Assembly (NCBI RefSeq): GCF_008120935.1
Contig: NZ_RDBO01000020.1
Location: forward strand, 1,271,275-1,335,274
DNA length: 64,000 nt
Source of the DNA: Streptomyces sp. sk2.1
GTDB lineage: Bacteria > Actinomycetota > Actinomycetes > Streptomycetales > Streptomycetaceae
Direction of reading: 5' to 3'
In this document: one piece after another, positions 55,306 through 63,859 of the stretch
Layout: each line of letters begins with the position of its first letter
Position numbering within the stretch: the first letter of the stretch is position 1
Position numbers and translations under genes: made by a program
The notes under the pieces: generated by a model
Databases searched by the model: none
Told to the model about the DNA's origin: nothing
The model's input: only the letters and a program-made list of their open reading frames with translations

Positions 55306-55500
55306 TCAGAAGGAGATCTGGTTGATGGTCTCGGCTATCGAGTTCATGAACCGGTTGATCGACGGCGCCATGCCGGTCGACGCCAGGAAGAAGCCGAAGA
55401 GCGCCGCGACGACCGCGGGCCCGGGCTTGATGGAACCACCCCGGATCATGACCACCAGGATGATCGCAAACATGAGCACCACGGACAGTGAAATGGCCAC
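55306..55500 (-). CDS. Small membrane protein (64 aa)
   Basis: A 64-residue protein with two hydrophobic helices (about 3-19 and 28-45) separated by a short loop IRGGSIKPGP, ending in a polar segment SINRFMNSIAETINQISF that could be an amphipathic helix. I recall close homologues in many Streptomyces, with no known function. The GTG at 55500 has AAGGGTG upstream. It stands alone after tRNA-Gly. Confidence 0.72.
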   Translation of the reverse strand: MAISLSVVLMFAIILVVMIRGGSIKPGPAVVAALFGFFLASTGMAPSINRFMNSIAETINQISF

Positions 55501-55977
55501 GACTGATCACACCCTTGGTCGGTACACCTTGCCGGCCCGGAGATGTGCGGCCGAGCACCCTCCGTCGCGCTCCATCGTGCCACCAACTCCCCTGTGGTCG
55601 CTGCCGGGTGACGGATCACACTGACGAGATCGCGCCATCCTCACGCCCCGCGCACGCCAGGGGCGCACGGCCGCACGCGGGTCGCACGGAGGCCGTCGCG
55701 AGCCCCCCGTGCCTGTGCGCCGACTGTGAATAACCCTCCCGAACAGGGCTGCGAATGTGATGGTTTCCATATCCCCACACTTCATTCACACGCAATTCCA
55801 AGGTTCGGGTGCGATGAAATTAACGACCCACAACAGCCTGCCGCTATGCACCATTTAAGGTGGATGAATCGGCGCATAGCGGGCGGTTGACGGCGGTTTC
55901 GCTTTCGATTGGGAGGGAACGCGAGATATCCGTGAGCGGTTTTACGAATTGCAATCGAGGCGTCTAAGGTGCGTGAG
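55501..55977. other. Intergenic region, unusually A+T rich
   Basis: No ORF is supported. The 55730-55960 part is clearly more A+T rich than its surroundings. CCGCTATGC and GCATAGCGG (about 55840-55890) form a spaced inverted repeat that encloses CACCATTTAAGGTG. The right end holds the likely promoter of the acyltransferase gene. Confidence 0.6.
55941..55970 (+). promoter_or_regulatory. Putative leaderless promoter of the acyltransferase gene
   Basis: TTTACG (55941-55946) and TAAGGT (55965-55970) are 18 bases apart, and TAAGGT ends seven bases before the ATG at 55978. That spacing predicts a leaderless mRNA. The same AAGG could instead serve as a ribosome binding site, so the two readings compete. 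Confidence 0.45.
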
Positions 55978-57129
55978 ATGTTCCACGCTCCGAACGCATT
56001 TCAGAGGGCCCCGCTCCCATCGGCGACCCGGGAGTCGGAGCCCAGACACCGAGGGACGACGACCGCCACCGCGGCTCCCGCACCCGCGGCGAACAAGCCG
56101 TCGGCGCCCCCTCCGACGAAGAAGCGCGACGCCTACTTCGACAACGTCAAATATCTGGCCATCGTGCTCGTCGCGGTGGCGCACTCGTGGGAACCGGTGA
56201 TGGAGGGCAGCCGGACCGCCCGTGCGCTGTACATGGTGGCGTACACCTTCCACATGCCGGCGTTCATCATCGTCTCCGGCTACTTCTCCCGCTCCTTCGA
56301 CATGTCCGCCGCCAAGGTGCGGCGCCTGATCACCGGCGTCGCCGTGCCCTATGTGGTGTTCGAGACCGCGTACTCGCTGTTCAAGCGGTACGCGGACGAC
56401 TCGCCGGACCAGCCGATCAGCCTGATCGACCCCTGGTACCTCACCTGGTTCCTGATCGCGCTGTTCGTCTGGCGGATCACCACGCCCCTGTGGCAGTCAC
56501 TGCGCCATCCGCTGCCGGTCGCGCTGGGCATCGCGATGCTCGCCTCCCTCTCCCCGACGATCGGCGACGACCTCGACCTCCAGCGCGTCCTGCAGTTCCT
56601 GCCGTTCTTCGTGCTGGGACTGCGGCTGCGGCCCGAGCACTTCCACGCGGTGCGCCGGCGCGAGGTGCGGATGTTCGCGCTCCCGCTGTTCGCCGCGGCC
56701 CTGCTGTGCGCGTACTGGGCGGCGCCCCGGATGCAGCTGGGCTGGTTCTACCGCAGCAACAGCGCGCAGGAGATGGGCGCCCCGTGGTGGTCCGGTGCCG
56801 TGATGACGCTGGTCATGTTCGGCTGCGCACTGCTGCTCACCGCCGGGTTCCTGTCCTGGGTGCCGCGCCGCCGCACGTGGTTCACGGTGCTCGGCGCCGG
56901 CACCATCTGCGGCTACCTGCTGCACGGCTTCCTGATCAAGGGAGCCGGTTACGCCGGGGTGTTCGACCTCTACGAGTGGCTCGCGGCGCCCGGTGGCCTG
57001 ATCCTCGTCTCCGTGGTCGCGGCCGCCGCGGTGACGGTGATGTGCACGCCGCCGGTGCGGCGGGCGCTGCGCGCCGTGACGGAACCGGACATGAAGTGGG
57101 CGTTCCGGCGGGATCCGGCCGAACGCTGA
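55978..57129 (+). CDS. Acyltransferase family (type 3) membrane protein
   Basis: A 383-residue integral membrane protein of the Acyltransferase_3 (OafA/NolL-like) group with about ten helices. It has YFDNVKYLAIVLVAVAHSWEP, where the conserved histidine of the family lies in the first helix region, and FHMPAFIIVSGYFSR. The first 50 residues are a Pro/Ala/Thr-rich cytoplasmic tail. Members O-acylate sugars, lipids or antibiotics; the substrate is unknown here. ATG 55978 is preferred to GTG 55969 on promoter and binding-site spacing. It stands alone. Confidence 0.85.
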   Translation: MFHAPNAFQRAPLPSATRESEPRHRGTTTATAAPAPAANKPSAPPPTKKRDAYFDNVKYLAIVLVAVAHSWEPVMEGSRTARALYMVAYTFHMPAFIIVSGYFSRSFDMSAAKVRRLITGVAVPYVVFETAYSLFKRYADDSPDQPISLIDPWYLTWFLIALFVWRITTPLWQSLRHPLPVALGIAMLASLSPTIGDDLDLQRVLQFLPFFVLGLRLRPEHFHAVRRREVRMFALPLFAAALLCAYWAAPRMQLGWFYRSNSAQEMGAPWWSGAVMTLVMFGCALLLTAGFLSWVPRRRTWFTVLGAGTICGYLLHGFLIKGAGYAGVFDLYEWLAAPGGLILVSVVAAAAVTVMCTPPVRRALRAVTEPDMKWAFRRDPAER

Positions 57130-57159
57130 CTCCGCGGCTCCGGCCCCGGTCCTGACTCC

Positions 57160-57215
57160 GCGGTCCTGACCTCGGGGCCCTGCCCGCGGGGCCCCGCCCT
57201 TGGGGTCAGGACCGC
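57160..57215. terminator. Two-tier hairpin between convergent genes
   Basis: GCGGTCCTGACC (57160-57171) pairs with GGTCAGGACCGC (57204-57215); an inner CGGGGCCC/GGGCCCCG stem lies inside. The right arm includes the stop codon of the HD-domain gene. It would end transcription from both sides. Confidence 0.75.
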
Positions 57216-57712
57216 GCCGTGTTGGCTTGAACCTGTTGTTCACCGGGTCGTCGGGGCGGGGTGAGCCCGAGCAGCTTCCGTGCCCGGGCATATTTCTCGG
57301 TCAGCCGGGTACGGGTCGCCGGTTCCAGTACGGCGAGGCGGTCCGGGTCGGCGTTGTGGGCCAGGTCGGACTCCTTGACCAGCAGGGCGCCCGGGGTGTC
57401 GAGGATGCGCCGGGTGTACGCGACGAGGTCCTCGCCGTCCCGTTTGGTGACGGCGAGGACCATGTCCTTGACCTGTTGCGGCAGTGCGGCACCGGCCAGC
57501 CACTCCTCCGACAGCGCGTCGTCCTCGACCGCGTCGTGCAGCCAGGCAGCGGCGATCTGTTCGTCGCTGCCGCCCCTGGCCCGTACGCCCTCGGCGACGG
57601 CCGCGAGGTGCTCGGTGTACGGACGGCCCGCCTTGTCCCGCTGCCCGGCGTGGGCGGCGCGGGCGATCGCCTCGACTTCGGCCAGGGTCAGGTCACCGCG
57701 TGGAGTGGTCAT
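57206..57712 (-). CDS. HD-domain hydrolase, small alarmone hydrolase-like
   Basis: A 168-residue single-domain HD protein resembling the hydrolase half of RelA/SpoT. Metal and catalytic motifs are AHAGQRDKAG (first His), YTEHLAAV, LHDAVEDD (HDxxED, needed for (p)ppGpp hydrolysis) and ESDLAHN. That set fits a small alarmone hydrolase (SAH/MESH1-like); a nucleotidase of other specificity remains possible. The start at 57712 is nine bases after the ABC permease stop, so it belongs to that transcript. Confidence 0.82.
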   Translation of the reverse strand: MTTPRGDLTLAEVEAIARAAHAGQRDKAGRPYTEHLAAVAEGVRARGGSDEQIAAAWLHDAVEDDALSEEWLAGAALPQQVKDMVLAVTKRDGEDLVAYTRRILDTPGALLVKESDLAHNADPDRLAVLEPATRTRLTEKYARARKLLGLTPPRRPGEQQVQANTARS

Positions 57713-57721
57713 GGACCGACT

Positions 57722-60187
57722 CTACGGACGGGCGGCCGCCGTGCGCAGGGCCGCCCTGGCCGGGACCGTGGTGGCGAGGAGGCCGAGTCCGACGGTCGCG
57801 GCGACGAAGGAGCCGTACAGCACCGGCGGGATGTACGGGGACTCGCCCGTCAGGCCCTTCATCATCGGGACGAGGGTGGCCAGCGCGATCCCGGTGCCGA
57901 GCGCGATCCCTGCGACCGTGACCAGCAGCGCCTCCCAGCGGATCATGCCCATGACCTGGCGGCGGGTGGAGCCGACCAACCGGAGCATGGTCAGTTCGCG
58001 GCGGCGGTCGAGGACGGTCATCACGAGGGTGTTGACGGCGGCGATGCCGGCGAATCCGCCGAGGACCGAGGCCATGGTGGTGTTGGCCCAGGCGTTGAGC
58101 TCGCGGCCCTCGTCCTGTGCCGCGGCGTAGCCGGAGCGGTCGGAGACGGTGCCGAGCGCGGCGAGTCCGCGCGCGGCGGCGGGAGTGGCGCGCACCAGCA
58201 GGTCGGAGGCGTACGGCGAGGTCACATGGGGCTTCAGATCGGCCGCGGGCAGGGTGACGAGGCTGGTGCCCAGGCCCCGTCCGTAGACCGCGACGACCTT
58301 CGCGGACGCCTTGGTGCCGTCCGGCATCCGCAGGGCGAGCCGGTCGCCGGGGTCCAGGTCGAGCGATTGGGCGAGTGTGGTGTCGACGGCGACGGTCCCG
58401 GGCCGCAGGGCGGTGAGGGAGCCGCTCCTGACGTCGAGGTCCTGGACCTTCGAGAGTTCCTCGCCGGAGCCGATGACGCCCTGGGCGGAGGCGGTCTGGA
58501 GCATCGGGCCCGCCGATCCGCCGGGCACCAGGACGGCGGTGCGGAGCAGGCCGACGGCGGTGGAGACGCCGGGGGTGGCGGCGGCCCGTCCGGTCGCGTC
58601 GGAGGCGAGTCCCGCCGGGGCGGAGACGATGTGGTCGGCGGTGATCGCGTCGCGCTGCTGGTGCGCGGTGGCCCGTTCCTCGCTGGTGTGCATGAAGACG
58701 AGCGTCGACGAGAAGGCCATCGCGAGCACGATCGGGGTGATCGCGGAGGCCAGTCGGCGGGAGTTGGTGAGGGAGTTGGCGGCGGCCAGTGAGCCGGACG
58801 CCCCGGCGGCGCGCAGCGGCAGTCCGATGACGGCGGCGCAGATCCGGGCGATGACCGGGCCGAGCAGTCCGACGGCGACCATGAAGAGCATGACGACGCC
58901 CAGGGCCGCGTTCGCCGCGTCCATGCCGGAGGCGGCGGCGGCGATGCCGGCGAGGACGGTGCCGCCGATGAGGGCCGCGATGCCGAGCGGGGTGCGGATC
59001 GCGCCGAACGGGGCGCGTTCCACGGCCGTCTGGGCGAGGGCCAGGCCCGGCTTCATCTTCGCGGGGCGGCGCGCGGCGAGGTAGCCGGCGCCCAGCGCGG
59101 TGGCCATGGTGGCGAGTACGGCGACGGCCATGGGCAGCGGGGAGACGTGCAGGTCGACGGCCTCGGGGACGGCCCCCCGGTCCTGGAGCTGGCCGAACCA
59201 CCAGGTGGCCAGGGCGGTTCCGGGCAGGCAGCCGAGCGCCCCGGCCGGCGGGGCGACGAGCAGGGATTCCGCGGCGATGCTGCGGCGCAGCTGGCGCGGG
59301 GTGGCGCCGATGGCGCGCAGCAGGGCGAACTCGCGGCCGCGCTGACCGACGGAGAGGGCGACCGTACCGGCGGCGGTGAAGACGGCGACCATGGCGGCGA
59401 CGCCGCCGAAGGAGGCGCCGAGGCCGAAGAGGAGTTCCTTGGCGCCCGCGAGGGCCGAGTCCTCGGCGGCGCCCCGGTCGTCGCCGGTGTGGACCTGGGC
59501 CGCGGCGGTGTGGCCGACGGCCTTGCGCACCTGGTCGGCGAGGGCGTCGGCGGAGGTGCCCGGTGCGGCGAGCACGGCGAGGGCGTCGACCCGGCCGGGG
59601 TGGCCGGAGAGCTGTACGGCCTGCCGGTCGGCGAACCAGACGGTGGCGCCGGGGGCGGTGGTGCCCGAGACCTTGAACTCCCGGAGGCCCGCGGGGGTGT
59701 CGAGGGAGATCCTGTCGCCGGCCCCGGCCCCGGTGCCGGCGGGGACGACGACCTCGCCGGCGCGGGGTGCCCCGCCGGTGGCCAGCCGGGTGCCGGTGAA
59801 AACGGCCGAGCCCCAGCCGTGGGCGGTGAGGGGGGTGCCGTCCCGGTGCACGGGGTAGGTGACGTCGCCGATCACGGTGGCCGCGCCGGGGGCCGAGGCG
59901 GCCTTGTCGACCAGGGCCAGGGGCAGTCGGGCGGTGTCCGGGACGGTCACGGGAGTGTCGGGGTCGTCCTCGCGGACCTTCAGATGGATCTGTTGGTCGG
60001 CGGCGACCACCACGGGGGCCTTCGCGTAGCGCTCGGCGGGCACGGAGGCGCGCACACCGGTCTCCAGCAGGATGCCGCAGGCGGAGATGACGGCCGCGGC
60101 CATCAGGAGCGCGACGAACGTCCCGACGAACGACGAGGGTTTGAAGCGTACGGCCGCGCGGGCGAGGCCGTTGGGGACGAGGGACAT
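57722..60187 (-). CDS. ABC transporter permease, two FtsX domains
   Basis: An 821-residue permease of the MacB/FtsX type, with two FtsX modules each having a large extracytoplasmic domain and three or four helices (GREFALLRAIGATPRQLRR in the first, RRELTMLRLVGSTRRQVMG in the second). Such proteins work with a LolD/MacB-type ATPase in mechanotransmission or export of peptides and lipoproteins; the substrate is unknown. The start ATG at 60187 overlaps the ATPase stop (TGATG). Confidence 0.93.
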   Translation of the reverse strand: MSLVPNGLARAAVRFKPSSFVGTFVALLMAAAVISACGILLETGVRASVPAERYAKAPVVVAADQQIHLKVREDDPDTPVTVPDTARLPLALVDKAASAPGAATVIGDVTYPVHRDGTPLTAHGWGSAVFTGTRLATGGAPRAGEVVVPAGTGAGAGDRISLDTPAGLREFKVSGTTAPGATVWFADRQAVQLSGHPGRVDALAVLAAPGTSADALADQVRKAVGHTAAAQVHTGDDRGAAEDSALAGAKELLFGLGASFGGVAAMVAVFTAAGTVALSVGQRGREFALLRAIGATPRQLRRSIAAESLLVAPPAGALGCLPGTALATWWFGQLQDRGAVPEAVDLHVSPLPMAVAVLATMATALGAGYLAARRPAKMKPGLALAQTAVERAPFGAIRTPLGIAALIGGTVLAGIAAAASGMDAANAALGVVMLFMVAVGLLGPVIARICAAVIGLPLRAAGASGSLAAANSLTNSRRLASAITPIVLAMAFSSTLVFMHTSEERATAHQQRDAITADHIVSAPAGLASDATGRAAATPGVSTAVGLLRTAVLVPGGSAGPMLQTASAQGVIGSGEELSKVQDLDVRSGSLTALRPGTVAVDTTLAQSLDLDPGDRLALRMPDGTKASAKVVAVYGRGLGTSLVTLPAADLKPHVTSPYASDLLVRATPAAARGLAALGTVSDRSGYAAAQDEGRELNAWANTTMASVLGGFAGIAAVNTLVMTVLDRRRELTMLRLVGSTRRQVMGMIRWEALLVTVAGIALGTGIALATLVPMMKGLTGESPYIPPVLYGSFVAATVGLGLLATTVPARAALRTAAARP

Positions 60188-61029
60188 CAGGCTGCTGCTC
60201 CTGCGCGAACGGGGGTGGTGCGGGCGGTCAGCGCGGTCATCCGGGCGGCGATCCGCGCGGTGTCGGCGCGCGGCAGGCTGTCCGCGATCGTGCCGTCGGC
60301 GAGGAAGAGCACCTGGTCGGCGTGGGCGGCGGCCGCCGGGTCGTGGGTGACCATGACGACGGTGGCGCCGAGGCCGTCCACCGCGTCGCGGAGCAGGGCG
60401 AGGATCTCGGCGGCGGTGGTGGTGTCGAGGGCGCCGGTCGGCTCGTCGGCGAAGACCACGTCGGGTCGGGTGACCAGGGCGCGGGCGACGGCGACGCGCT
60501 GCTGCTGGCCGCCGGAGAGCTGGCCGGGGCGGCGGCCGCCCTTGTCGCCGAGGCCGACCCGGGCGAGCATCTCGGCCGCCTCGCGGCGGCCCCGGGCGGA
60601 GCGGGGGCGCTGTCCGGCCAGGCGCATGGGGAGGATGACGTTCTGCTCGACCGTCAGGGACGGGAGCAGGTTGAAGGACTGGAAGACGAAGCCGAGTCGG
60701 GTGCGGCGCAGTTCGGTGAGCCGGTTCTCGCTCATGCCGGTGATCTCGGTGCCGCCGAGGCGTACGGAGCCCTCGGTGGGGCGGTCGAGCCCGGCCGCGC
60801 ACTGGAGGAAGGTCGACTTCCCGGAGCCGGAGGGGCCCATGACGGCGGTGAAGGAGGCGCGCGGGAGGGCCAGGTCGATGCCCCGCAGCGCGTGGACGGC
60901 GGATCCGCCCCGGCCGTACTGCCTGCGGACACCGCGCAGTTCGACCGCGAGGTCGGAAAGCCCGGCCCCCCGGTGGGTGCTCGCCGGGTGCTGCCCGTCC
61001 TGCGTGCGTCGGGTGCCTCGCAGCCCCAT
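60187..61029 (-). CDS. ABC transporter ATP-binding protein (MacB/LolD type)
   Basis: A 280-residue ATPase. Walker A is GPSGSGKST, the signature is LSGGQQQRVA, Walker B is VVFADEP and the H-loop is VTHDP. The LolD/MacB subfamily marker FVFQSFNLLPSLT is present. About 20 extra residues precede the domain. The ATG at 61029 has GGAG close upstream and a second AAGGAG further away. First gene of the ATPase-permease-HD unit. Confidence 0.95.
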   Translation of the reverse strand: MGLRGTRRTQDGQHPASTHRGAGLSDLAVELRGVRRQYGRGGSAVHALRGIDLALPRASFTAVMGPSGSGKSTFLQCAAGLDRPTEGSVRLGGTEITGMSENRLTELRRTRLGFVFQSFNLLPSLTVEQNVILPMRLAGQRPRSARGRREAAEMLARVGLGDKGGRRPGQLSGGQQQRVAVARALVTRPDVVFADEPTGALDTTTAAEILALLRDAVDGLGATVVMVTHDPAAAAHADQVLFLADGTIADSLPRADTARIAARMTALTARTTPVRAGAAA

Positions 61030-61336
61030 GATCTCCGCCTCTCCTTGCTCGTCGGCCGTTCCTTCGGCCGTGCTTCGAACCTACGGAGCGGGGGTGGCCC
61101 CGGAACATGGCGGCTGCTGGCGGATCGGGGGTGGGGAAAACCCCAGGTCGTACCGGGGGTGTGCGGTTCCGGGGCCGGAGGGGCGGGCGATCGGGCCGCC
61201 ACTTCCGTGTCTCCCGGCCGCCCTCCCGCGCCCCGTTTCCGTACCGCTCCCCCGGCACGCCGTGTCCACGATCCGGTGAGACGCCGACTCCCGTTGACGT
61301 GCGCCCGGTTCGGTCCGTTTGCGTACGGTTCCGGGT
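61030..61336. other. 307-bp intergenic region upstream of the ABC genes
   Basis: No gene is seen. On the minus strand TAGGTT near 61077-61082 might be a -10 for the ABC operon, without a convincing -35. The rest is GC-rich with no recognisable motif. Confidence 0.4.
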
Positions 61337-62482
61337 TCAGGCCCTGCGGGACAGCAGCAGCAACGCCCGGTCGTCGTTGACGTCCTTGGCGCACGCCTCG
61401 ATCAGATGCCAGGCGGCGCCCTCGAACCCCATGGCGACGTAGCGGTCGGCCTCGCCGGTCAGCCGGTCGATGCCCTCCGCGATGTCGCGGTCGGACGCCT
61501 CCACCAGGCCGTCCGTGAACAGCATCAGTACGTCGCCGGGGGCCAGTGAGCCCTTCACGGCGTCGAACTGGGCTCCGTCGTACACCCCGAGCAGCGGCCC
61601 CTCGGCCGCCTTCTCCTCCCACTGACCGCTGCCCGAGTGGAGTTGCAGGGCGGGCGGGTGCCCGGCCGAGAAGAGTTCGTAGTCGCCCGATTCGAGGTCC
61701 AGGACCAGATGGATCGAGGTGGCGAAGCCCTCGTCCCAGTCCTGGCGCAGCAGATAGCCGTTGGCCGCCGGCAGGAAGCCGTGCGGGGGCAGCGATCCGA
61801 GGAGCCCGCCGAAGGCCCCGGACAGCAGGAGGGCGCGGGAGCCCGCGTCCATGCCCTTGCCGGAGACGTCGGTGAGGACGGCCTCCAGGGTCCGGCCGCC
61901 GTTGGTGCGGGCGGCCACGACGAAGTCGCCGGAGAAGGACTGCCCGCCCGCCGGGCGCAGCGCCATCTCGCGGTGCCAGCCCTGCGGCAGCCGGGGCAGG
62001 GCGCTCTGCACCCGGATGCGTTCGCGCAGGTCGAAGAGCATGGTGCCGCCGCGCCGCCACGGCACCCCGACCCGGGCCCGGAACTGGGCGAGGACCAGCC
62101 CGAAGAAGCCGCAGGCGGCGACCACCAGGACGATGCCCGGCGTCACCCGGCCCGGCCCGTCGTCGTACCGGCCCAGTCCGAGCGACTCCACGATCAGGGC
62201 CGCGGCGGCGGTCGCGTACAGGCCCAGCAGGCTCGCGGGCCGCAGCAGCAGTCCGCCCGCGACGATCGGCAGGACGAGGGCGGCCGGTGAGAACCACAGC
62301 GGGTTGATCAGGGTGGCGCAGGTGATGACCGGGACGGTCAGCAGCAGCCCGGCCAGCGCGATCCAGTCCGATCCGTCGCCGCGGAAGTAGTCGACCCCGG
62401 ATCTGCGCAGCGCGACGCGTGCCCGGTGCACCGATTTCCGCAATCGTGCCGGGTACGAGTCCGTTGCCACGCGTCGTGCCAT
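61337..62482 (-). CDS. SpoIIE-type PP2C phosphatase, membrane-bound
   Basis: A 381-residue protein. Residues 1-140 hold about four membrane helices; residues 165-380 form a SpoIIE/RsbU-type PP2C phosphatase with SGDFV, DVSGKGMDA, TDGLVEA and a final DDRALLLL, the metal-binding aspartates of the family. Such enzymes dephosphorylate anti-anti-sigma factors; Streptomyces has dozens. No sensor domain such as PAS or GAF and no anti-sigma kinase domain is present. The start is the ATG at 62482 (MARRVATDS). No partner gene is next to it. Confidence 0.93.
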   Translation of the reverse strand: MARRVATDSYPARLRKSVHRARVALRRSGVDYFRGDGSDWIALAGLLLTVPVITCATLINPLWFSPAALVLPIVAGGLLLRPASLLGLYATAAAALIVESLGLGRYDDGPGRVTPGIVLVVAACGFFGLVLAQFRARVGVPWRRGGTMLFDLRERIRVQSALPRLPQGWHREMALRPAGGQSFSGDFVVAARTNGGRTLEAVLTDVSGKGMDAGSRALLLSGAFGGLLGSLPPHGFLPAANGYLLRQDWDEGFATSIHLVLDLESGDYELFSAGHPPALQLHSGSGQWEEKAAEGPLLGVYDGAQFDAVKGSLAPGDVLMLFTDGLVEASDRDIAEGIDRLTGEADRYVAMGFEGAAWHLIEACAKDVNDDRALLLLSRRA

Positions 62483-62587
62483 TGCGGGGACCCTATCTAC
62501 CCGACGGCCCCGGGTGCAGGGGGCCCCTGTGACAATGCGTTCGAAATCGGGTCGCCCGGAAGCCAGGCCCCTGGTAGTCATGGCCGT

Positions 62588-63820
62588 ATGACTACAGAGC
62601 TTCGCGTATTGCGTCCGTCCGAATGGAACCAGTGGTTCGAGTGCCTGGAGCTCGCATTCGGCGGTGTCGCGGAGCCACCCGAGCAGCGCGAGCTGGAGGA
62701 GCAGCTGACCGAGCACGAGCGGTCGATCGGGATCTGGGACGGCGACGACGTCGTGGGCACGACGGGGGCGTTCAGCTTCCGGCTGGCCGTGCCGGGCGGG
62801 GCCCTGGTGCCCGCCGCCGGGGTCACGATGGTGAGCGTCGCCGCCACCCACCGCAGGCGCGGCCTGCTGACCTCGATGATGCGCAGGCAGCTGGACGACG
62901 TCCGGGCCCTGGGCGAGCCGATCGCGGTGCTGACGGCGTCGGAACCGGTGATCTACGGCCGGTTCGGGTACGGCACGGCCTCGCGGCAGATGTCCCTGAC
63001 CATCGACACGAGCCGGGTGGGGCTGACGGTGCCGGAGGGCACCGACGGGATCCGGCTGCGCCACGCGCGGCCGGACGAGGCCCAGGCCGCGTGCGCGAGC
63101 GTGTACGAGCGGCTGGTGGCCGGGCGTCCCGGCACGCCCGCGCACAATGCCGCCTGGGACCGGAAGGCCGTGGTCGACCCGGTGCACGAGCGGCAGGGCG
63201 GTTCGGCCCGGCAGTACGTGCTGGCGGAGCGGGACGGCGAGCTCGTCGGCTGTGTGACCTATCGACTCCACCCCAAGTGGGAGGCGTCCGGCCCCATGGG
63301 CAAGGTGGTGGTGAACGACCTCGGGGCGCTGGACCCGGCGGCGTACGCGGCGCTGTGGCGGTTCCTCTTCGAGATCGACCTGACGTCGACCGTCGAGGCG
63401 GGCAACCGGCCGGTCGACGACGCGGTGCTGCATCTGGTGTCGGACGTGCGGCGGTGCAACATCCGGATCCGGGACTCGCTCCACGTACGGCTGGTGGAGC
63501 TGGGGGCGGCGCTGGAGGCGCGGGCGTACCGGGCGCCGGTGGACGTGGTGTTCGAGGTCGAGGACACGTTCTGCCCCTGGAACGCGGGGCGTTGGCGGCT
63601 CACGGGTGACGCGAAGGGCGCCGCGTCGTGCCGGCGCACCGACGATCCTGCCGATCTCGCGCTCTCGGTGCGGGAGTTGGGGTCGGCATACCTGGGCGGC
63701 GAGTCGCTGAGCTCGCTGGCCCTGGCCGGCCGGGTGCGGGAGCTGCGGCCCGGTGCGCTGGCGGAGGCGTCGCTGGCGTTCTCCTCGGACCCGGAGCCGT
63801 GGCTGCCCCACGGGTTCTAG
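62588..63820 (+). CDS. Eis-type GNAT acetyltransferase
   Basis: A 410-residue protein of the Eis family (two GNAT folds and a sterol-carrier-like domain). The acetyl-CoA loop is SVAATHRRRGLLT, the catalytic tyrosine is expected in EPVIYGRFGYG, and the protein ends in Phe (HGF), as Eis enzymes do, where the terminal carboxylate takes part in catalysis. Mycobacterial Eis acetylates aminoglycosides and other amines; the substrate here is unknown. It starts at the ATG at 62588, divergent from the phosphatase gene. Confidence 0.92.
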   Translation: MTTELRVLRPSEWNQWFECLELAFGGVAEPPEQRELEEQLTEHERSIGIWDGDDVVGTTGAFSFRLAVPGGALVPAAGVTMVSVAATHRRRGLLTSMMRRQLDDVRALGEPIAVLTASEPVIYGRFGYGTASRQMSLTIDTSRVGLTVPEGTDGIRLRHARPDEAQAACASVYERLVAGRPGTPAHNAAWDRKAVVDPVHERQGGSARQYVLAERDGELVGCVTYRLHPKWEASGPMGKVVVNDLGALDPAAYAALWRFLFEIDLTSTVEAGNRPVDDAVLHLVSDVRRCNIRIRDSLHVRLVELGAALEARAYRAPVDVVFEVEDTFCPWNAGRWRLTGDAKGAASCRRTDDPADLALSVRELGSAYLGGESLSSLALAGRVRELRPGALAEASLAFSSDPEPWLPHGF

Positions 63821-63859
63821 GGACGTCGTGGGTTCGGTCCGGGTGTCACGGGTCCTGTC

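Noticed and set aside
61081..61269. Minus-strand ORF of 62 codons upstream of the ABC genes
   Set aside because: Gly/Pro/Arg-rich noise without a binding site or recognisable features.
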